This document shows positions 60,787 to 64,000 of a stretch of DNA of 64,000 bases, piece by piece. The number at the start of each line of letters is the position of its first letter. Position 1 is the stretch's first letter. This DNA is from Agromyces luteolus (GTDB lineage Bacteria; Actinomycetota; Actinomycetes; Actinomycetales; Microbacteriaceae). The notes beneath the pieces were generated by a model. It ran no database searches and had not been told where the DNA came from. It saw only the letters and a program-made list of their open reading frames with translations. A program made the translations under genes and the position numbers. The stretch covers positions 789,519-853,518 of the forward strand of contig NZ_WODA01000025.1 of the NCBI RefSeq assembly GCF_009729855.1, given 5' to 3'.

Positions 60787-61461
60787 TCAGGTCGCGGCCG
60801 GCGCGTTCGCGGCATCCGCACGCCGCTGCACCCGCATCCAGGTGATGAAGCCGACGAGCGTGAACACCCCGTAGAACAGGTAGAGCAGCGCCGACGCGTA
60901 GTATCCGGCGCTCACGAGCAGCGGGACCCCGACGATGTCGACCGCGACCCAGATGAGCCAGAACTCGGTCCAGCCGCGCGCCATGCCCCAGGTCGCGAGC
61001 AGCGATCCCACGAAGATCCACGCGTCGGCCCACACCGGCTCGAACGATCCGAGCGCCCGGAAGACCGGGGTGAGCGCGAGCGTGCCGCCGACGAGGAGCA
61101 CGACGAGGAGCACGCGCTCCCGGCCCGTCGCCCACCGCGGCGTCACGGCCGGAGCGGACGCGTCGCCGTGCCGGTTGCGCGACCACTGGATCCAGCCGTA
61201 GATCGACACGATGATGAACATGACCTGACGGGCGGCCTGGCCGAGCAGGTTCACCGGGTTCGGCGTGCCGAACACGGCCCCGAGGAAGACCGTGAAGAGC
61301 AGGACGTTGCCGACGATGCCCACCGGCCACGCCCACACCTTGCGGCGGAGCCCGCCGAGCGCCGACGCGAGGCCGAACGCGTTCCCGACGATCTCACGCC
61401 AGAGGATGACCTGGTCGCCGATCACCAGCTGCGCGTCGAACAGCCACGCGATCGGGTTCAC
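60787..61461 (-). CDS. pnuC: Nicotinamide riboside transporter PnuC
   Basis: A 224-aa membrane protein with about seven helices. Family segments include ILWREIVGNAFGLASALGG, KVWAWPVGIVGNVLLF, GQAARQVMFIIVSIYGWIQW and WTEFWLIWVAVDIVGVPLL. It imports nicotinamide riboside for NAD synthesis by facilitated diffusion. The GTG start overlaps the DUF3054 stop (GTGA). I see no riboswitch upstream because the DUF3054 gene fills that space. Confidence 0.93.
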   Translation of the reverse strand: MNPIAWLFDAQLVIGDQVILWREIVGNAFGLASALGGLRRKVWAWPVGIVGNVLLFTVFLGAVFGTPNPVNLLGQAARQVMFIIVSIYGWIQWSRNRHGDASAPAVTPRWATGRERVLLVVLLVGGTLALTPVFRALGSFEPVWADAWIFVGSLLATWGMARGWTEFWLIWVAVDIVGVPLLVSAGYYASALLYLFYGVFTLVGFITWMRVQRRADAANAPAAT

Positions 61462-61895
61462 GGCGCGACCGCCGCGTCGCCGTGCTCGGTCGTCGTCTCG
61501 CGGCGCGGGCGCCGGGCGCGCCGGGCGCGCCGGACCAGCGAGACGACGGCCCGCCAGCCCAGCAGGAACGCCGCCAGCGTCACCGAGGCGACGACCACGA
61601 AGGCGAGCGCCGCGCCGGCCCCCGTCGCGAGTCGAAGCAGCATGCCGACGACCACGGCCGACACCCACGCGGCGATCCCGGTCGGCCGCACGGCGAGCGG
61701 ATGGCGCCACCCGCGCGCCACGAGCCATCCGATCACCAGGCCGACGAGGAACGGCCACGCGGTCTCCCACGTGCCGGCGACGTCGACCGTCTCACCGTGG
61801 CTGGCCCGACCGATCGCGGCGAACACGACGACGAGGACGACGTCGGCCGCCCCAGCGGCGGCCGCCACGACGGGGAGACGGGGTGCGGCGGGCAT
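61458..61895 (-). CDS. DUF3054 membrane protein
   Basis: A 145-aa protein with four membrane helices. DVVLVVVFAAIGRASHGE near the N-terminus and WPFLVGLVIGWLVARGWRHP are typical of DUF3054. No function is known. TACGAT stands exactly 6 nt before the ATG, so this gene starts a leaderless two-gene operon with pnuC, which may point to a role in vitamin or nucleoside uptake. Confidence 0.82.
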   Translation of the reverse strand: MPAAPRLPVVAAAAGAADVVLVVVFAAIGRASHGETVDVAGTWETAWPFLVGLVIGWLVARGWRHPLAVRPTGIAAWVSAVVVGMLLRLATGAGAALAFVVVASVTLAAFLLGWRAVVSLVRRARRARRPRRETTTEHGDAAVAP

Positions 61896-61919
61896 GCGAC
61901 CATCGTAGGTCGCCGGGAC

Positions 61920-63854
61920 TCACCCGGCCGACGAGAGCGACCGGAGCTCGGCCGCCGACGTCACGGGCAGGGCGCACACGAACGACCGGCACCGATACGC
62001 CGTGGCACGGCCGTCCCGGGTCGTCCGGCCGGCGAACAGTTCGAACCCGGCGTCCGCGAATGCGGCGGCCTGCGTCTCGGTGACGACGGCGGTGACGGAT
62101 GCCTCCGCCCGGCGCGCCTCCTCGATGAGCTCCGTCGCGGGACCGTCCCGGTCGGCCGGCGGGGCGGTCGGGTCGTCGGGTGCCACGACCACGAGCTGCA
62201 CGAGCGGCGCGGCGAGCCACGACATCAGGCCGAGCGCACCGCCGAACGCGATCGGCCTCGTCGGCGCGATGCCGGCGACCACTCGCGCGGCCGCCTCGGC
62301 GAGCTCGCGGTACCGATCGCCCGCGCCGAGCGCGGCGAGCCGCCACGCGGCGTCGGCGCACGCCGTGAGACCCGAGGGCGCCGCCCCCTCCGCCGGGTCG
62401 TCGGCGAAGCCGAGCCCGCGGGCGGCGAGCACCGGGTCGCCGCCGCCGGGTGCGGCGAACGGCAGGTGGACCGAATTCCCGTCGTCGGTCGATCCGGTCC
62501 GACCCGGCGCAGCGGCCGCCGCCGCGGCGGCCGCGTCGACGAGTTCGCGTGAAGCGATCGCGTACCGTGCCTCGCCGGTCGCCAGTGCGAGCCGCACGAG
62601 CCCGCCGGCGAGCATCCCCGTGTCCTCGAGGGTGGCCGGCGCGCTCGAGGCCCGGCCGTCGAGGGAGGCTCGGACGAGGGTTCCATCGGCGCGGACGTGC
62701 TCGGCGAGGAGCCGGTCGGCAGCTCGCCGCGCGGACGCGATCGCGTCGGCGTCGCCGAACACCTGCCCGGCGCGCGCGAGTGCACCGATCGCGAGCCCGT
62801 TCCACCCCGTGAGCAGCTTCGCGTCGAGCGCCGGAGGTTCGAGGTCCGCGCGACCCGCGGCGTCCCGTCGGTAGTACCCGCCCTCGTCGCGACGGCCGTC
62901 GATGACGCTCTCCGAGTCCTGCGCGGCGGCGAAGCCGCCACCGGGCAGCTCCATCCGCTCGGTGAGGAACGAGACGACGCCCGACGCGAGCGCGTCGAGG
63001 AACGCAGGGCGATCGTCGCCCGTCGCGAGCTCGGCGGCGACCTCCAGGAGCAGCGCGTTGTCGGTGAGCATGCGCTCGTAGTGCGGCTCGCTCCAGTCGG
63101 CGCGCGTCGCGTACCGGAAGAAGCCGCCCTCGACGGGGTCTCGGAGCGGCGACGCGCCCATCTTCCGCAGCGTGCGGGTCGCGAGCTCGCGCCCGTCACC
63201 GCCCACCGAGGCCAGGAAGCCGAGGACCGGCGCGACGGGGAACTTCGGGGCCGACCCGAAACCGCCGTGCACGACGTCCTCGTCGGCGACGAGCAGCCGG
63301 ACCGCATCCTCGAGCGCCGCACGCCCGGGGAGTTCGGCGTCGGTGCGGGCGACGGATGCCGCGGCGATCGCCTCGCCGACGGCCTCCGCCGTGCGATCGA
63401 GGTCGTCGCGGCGCTCGCGCCACGCCTCGCCGACGGCGTCGAGCACGTCGCGGAACGATGGGATGCCCTGCTGCGCCCGGGGCGGGAAGTAGGTGCCGGC
63501 GTAGAACGTCCGGCCGTCGGGGCGCGTGAACACGGTCAGCGGCCAGCCCAGCTGGCGGGTGAAGGCGGATGCCGCGGCCAGGTAGCTCGCGTCGACTTCG
63601 GGATGCTCCTCGCGATCCACCTTGATCGTCACGAAGTGCTCGCCGAGGATCTCGGCGATGGCCGGATCGCTGAAGCTTTCGCGGGCCATCACGTGGCACC
63701 AGTGGCAGGTGGCGTAGCCGATCGACACCATCACGGGCACGTCGCGGCGACGTGCCTCGTCGAAGGCGTCTTCGCCCCACGGGTACCAGTCGACGGGATT
63801 GTCGGCGTGCGCACGGAGGTACGGGCTCAGCGCGTCGGCCAGTCGATTCGCCAT
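61920..63854 (-). CDS. DUF255 thioredoxin-like / YyaL-family protein
   Basis: A 644-aa protein. The N-terminal thioredoxin-like domain has [18 protein letters not shown] and the CxxC in [15 protein letters not shown], then [14 protein letters not shown] and [20 protein letters not shown] (fragments). The remainder is an (alpha/alpha) barrel-like region as in N-acylglucosamine 2-epimerase/cellobiose epimerase folds. Homologues include human SPATA20; activity is unknown. TACGCT lies exactly 6 nt before the ATG. Confidence 0.9.
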   Translation of the reverse strand: MANRLADALSPYLRAHADNPVDWYPWGEDAFDEARRRDVPVMVSIGYATCHWCHVMARESFSDPAIAEILGEHFVTIKVDREEHPEVDASYLAAASAFTRQLGWPLTVFTRPDGRTFYAGTYFPPRAQQGIPSFRDVLDAVGEAWRERRDDLDRTAEAVGEAIAAASVARTDAELPGRAALEDAVRLLVADEDVVHGGFGSAPKFPVAPVLGFLASVGGDGRELATRTLRKMGASPLRDPVEGGFFRYATRADWSEPHYERMLTDNALLLEVAAELATGDDRPAFLDALASGVVSFLTERMELPGGGFAAAQDSESVIDGRRDEGGYYRRDAAGRADLEPPALDAKLLTGWNGLAIGALARAGQVFGDADAIASARRAADRLLAEHVRADGTLVRASLDGRASSAPATLEDTGMLAGGLVRLALATGEARYAIASRELVDAAAAAAAAAPGRTGSTDDGNSVHLPFAAPGGGDPVLAARGLGFADDPAEGAAPSGLTACADAAWRLAALGAGDRYRELAEAAARVVAGIAPTRPIAFGGALGLMSWLAAPLVQLVVVAPDDPTAPPADRDGPATELIEEARRAEASVTAVVTETQAAAFADAGFELFAGRTTRDGRATAYRCRSFVCALPVTSAAELRSLSSAG

Positions 63855-63900
63855 CGATCCAGCGTAGGCACACTGCCCGCGGTGCGTCGCGTTAAATGCA

Positions 63901-63930
63901 GAAGAGCCGCCCGGCGGTGGGCGGCTCTTC
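63901..63930 (-). terminator. rRNA operon terminator
   Basis: A perfect 12-bp stem GAAGAGCCGCCC/GGGCGGCTCTTC with a 6-nt loop, 11 nt beyond the 5S rRNA 3' end on the minus strand, followed on that strand by TGCATTTAA. A classical intrinsic terminator. Confidence 0.85.
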
Positions 63931-63940
63931 TGTGAATGTG

Positions 63941-64000
63941 TGTCCGGCGGTGTCCTACTCTCCCACAGGGTCGCCCCTGCAGTACCATCGGCGCTGCGAG
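63941..64000 (-). rRNA. rrf: 5S ribosomal RNA, 3' half
   Basis: Read on the minus strand, the last 60 bases contain the conserved 5S blocks CGATGGTACTGC, GGGCGACCCTGTGGGAGAGTA and the closing GGACACCGCCGGACA (fragments quoted). The 5' half and presumably the rest of the rRNA operon lie beyond the right edge. Confidence 0.93.

Overview
This is a gene-dense, very GC-rich chromosomal segment of a high-GC Gram-positive actinobacterium. The family is most likely Microbacteriaceae (an Agromyces/Microbacterium/Leifsonia-like organism; the genus cannot be fixed from the sequence alone). The evidence is the GC content, the many GTG starts, the TAnnnT -10 boxes placed 6-7 nt before start codons (leaderless genes), and a gene order that follows the conserved actinobacterial backbone known from Mycobacterium tuberculosis Rv1002c-Rv1025: DUF501-ftsB-eno, mazG, mfd, pth-rplY, prs-glmU, ABC-F/ispE/rsmA/tatD/metG, rsmI/pmt. 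I see no phage, IS element, CRISPR array or defence island.

Layout. 1-4.9 kb: a DUF501 fragment, ftsB, eno, a family 2 glycosyltransferase and hisS, all on the minus strand. 5-7 kb: an ABC-2 type exporter pair. 7.1-13.7 kb: mazG, nhaA with a possible structured leader, mfd, and an RNase HI with a ribbon-helix-helix-like tail. 13.8-16.8 kb: a membrane-bound class III cyclase, pth and rplY. 17-24.6 kb: a UbiA prenyltransferase, a hemerythrin-like protein, an SRPBCC protein, a GntR/FCD regulator next to gnd, two DUF202 membrane proteins and an acyl-CoA ligase. 24.6-27.1 kb: prs, glmU and a tRNA-Gln one base from the glmU start codon. 27.2-31.2 kb: a flavodoxin, a MarR regulator and the methionine importer metQ-metN-metI, with a short His-rich upstream ORF and an inverted-repeat element. 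31.3-37.7 kb: an ABC-F ATPase, ispE, rsmA, tatD and metG. 37.8-42.7 kb: an MDR oxidoreductase, rsmI, a Pmt mannosyltransferase and a YeiH-type membrane protein.

42.7-50.8 kb is the most accessory-looking part. It has a four-gene operon with overlapping genes (small membrane protein, XRE regulator, two MDR oxidoreductases) behind a three-copy operator. Next comes a guanidine-III riboswitch with an SMR guanidine exporter. A repeat-rich intergenic region, an alpha/beta hydrolase, a sarcosine-oxidase-like flavoenzyme, a cysteine hydrolase, and metY with a CoA-binding protein follow. 51.4-63.9 kb: YjbR-like, GNAT, secreted ThuA, sdaA, rhodanese, M18 aminopeptidase, J-domain protein, methyltransferase, pnuC with DUF3054, and a DUF255 thioredoxin-like protein. 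The window ends inside a 5S rRNA gene on the minus strand, preceded on the plus strand by its terminator.

Most genes are housekeeping: translation (hisS, metG, pth, rplY, rsmA, rsmI, tRNA-Gln), cell envelope (glmU, ispE, pmt), DNA repair (mfd), central metabolism (eno, gnd, prs, sdaA) and sulfur amino acids (metNIQ, metY). The most interesting content is in cis elements: the riboswitch, the two triple-copy operator clusters around the exporter, the His-codon upstream ORF before metQ, a palindromic repeat absorbed in frame into an ABC-F gene, and the tRNA-glmU junction.
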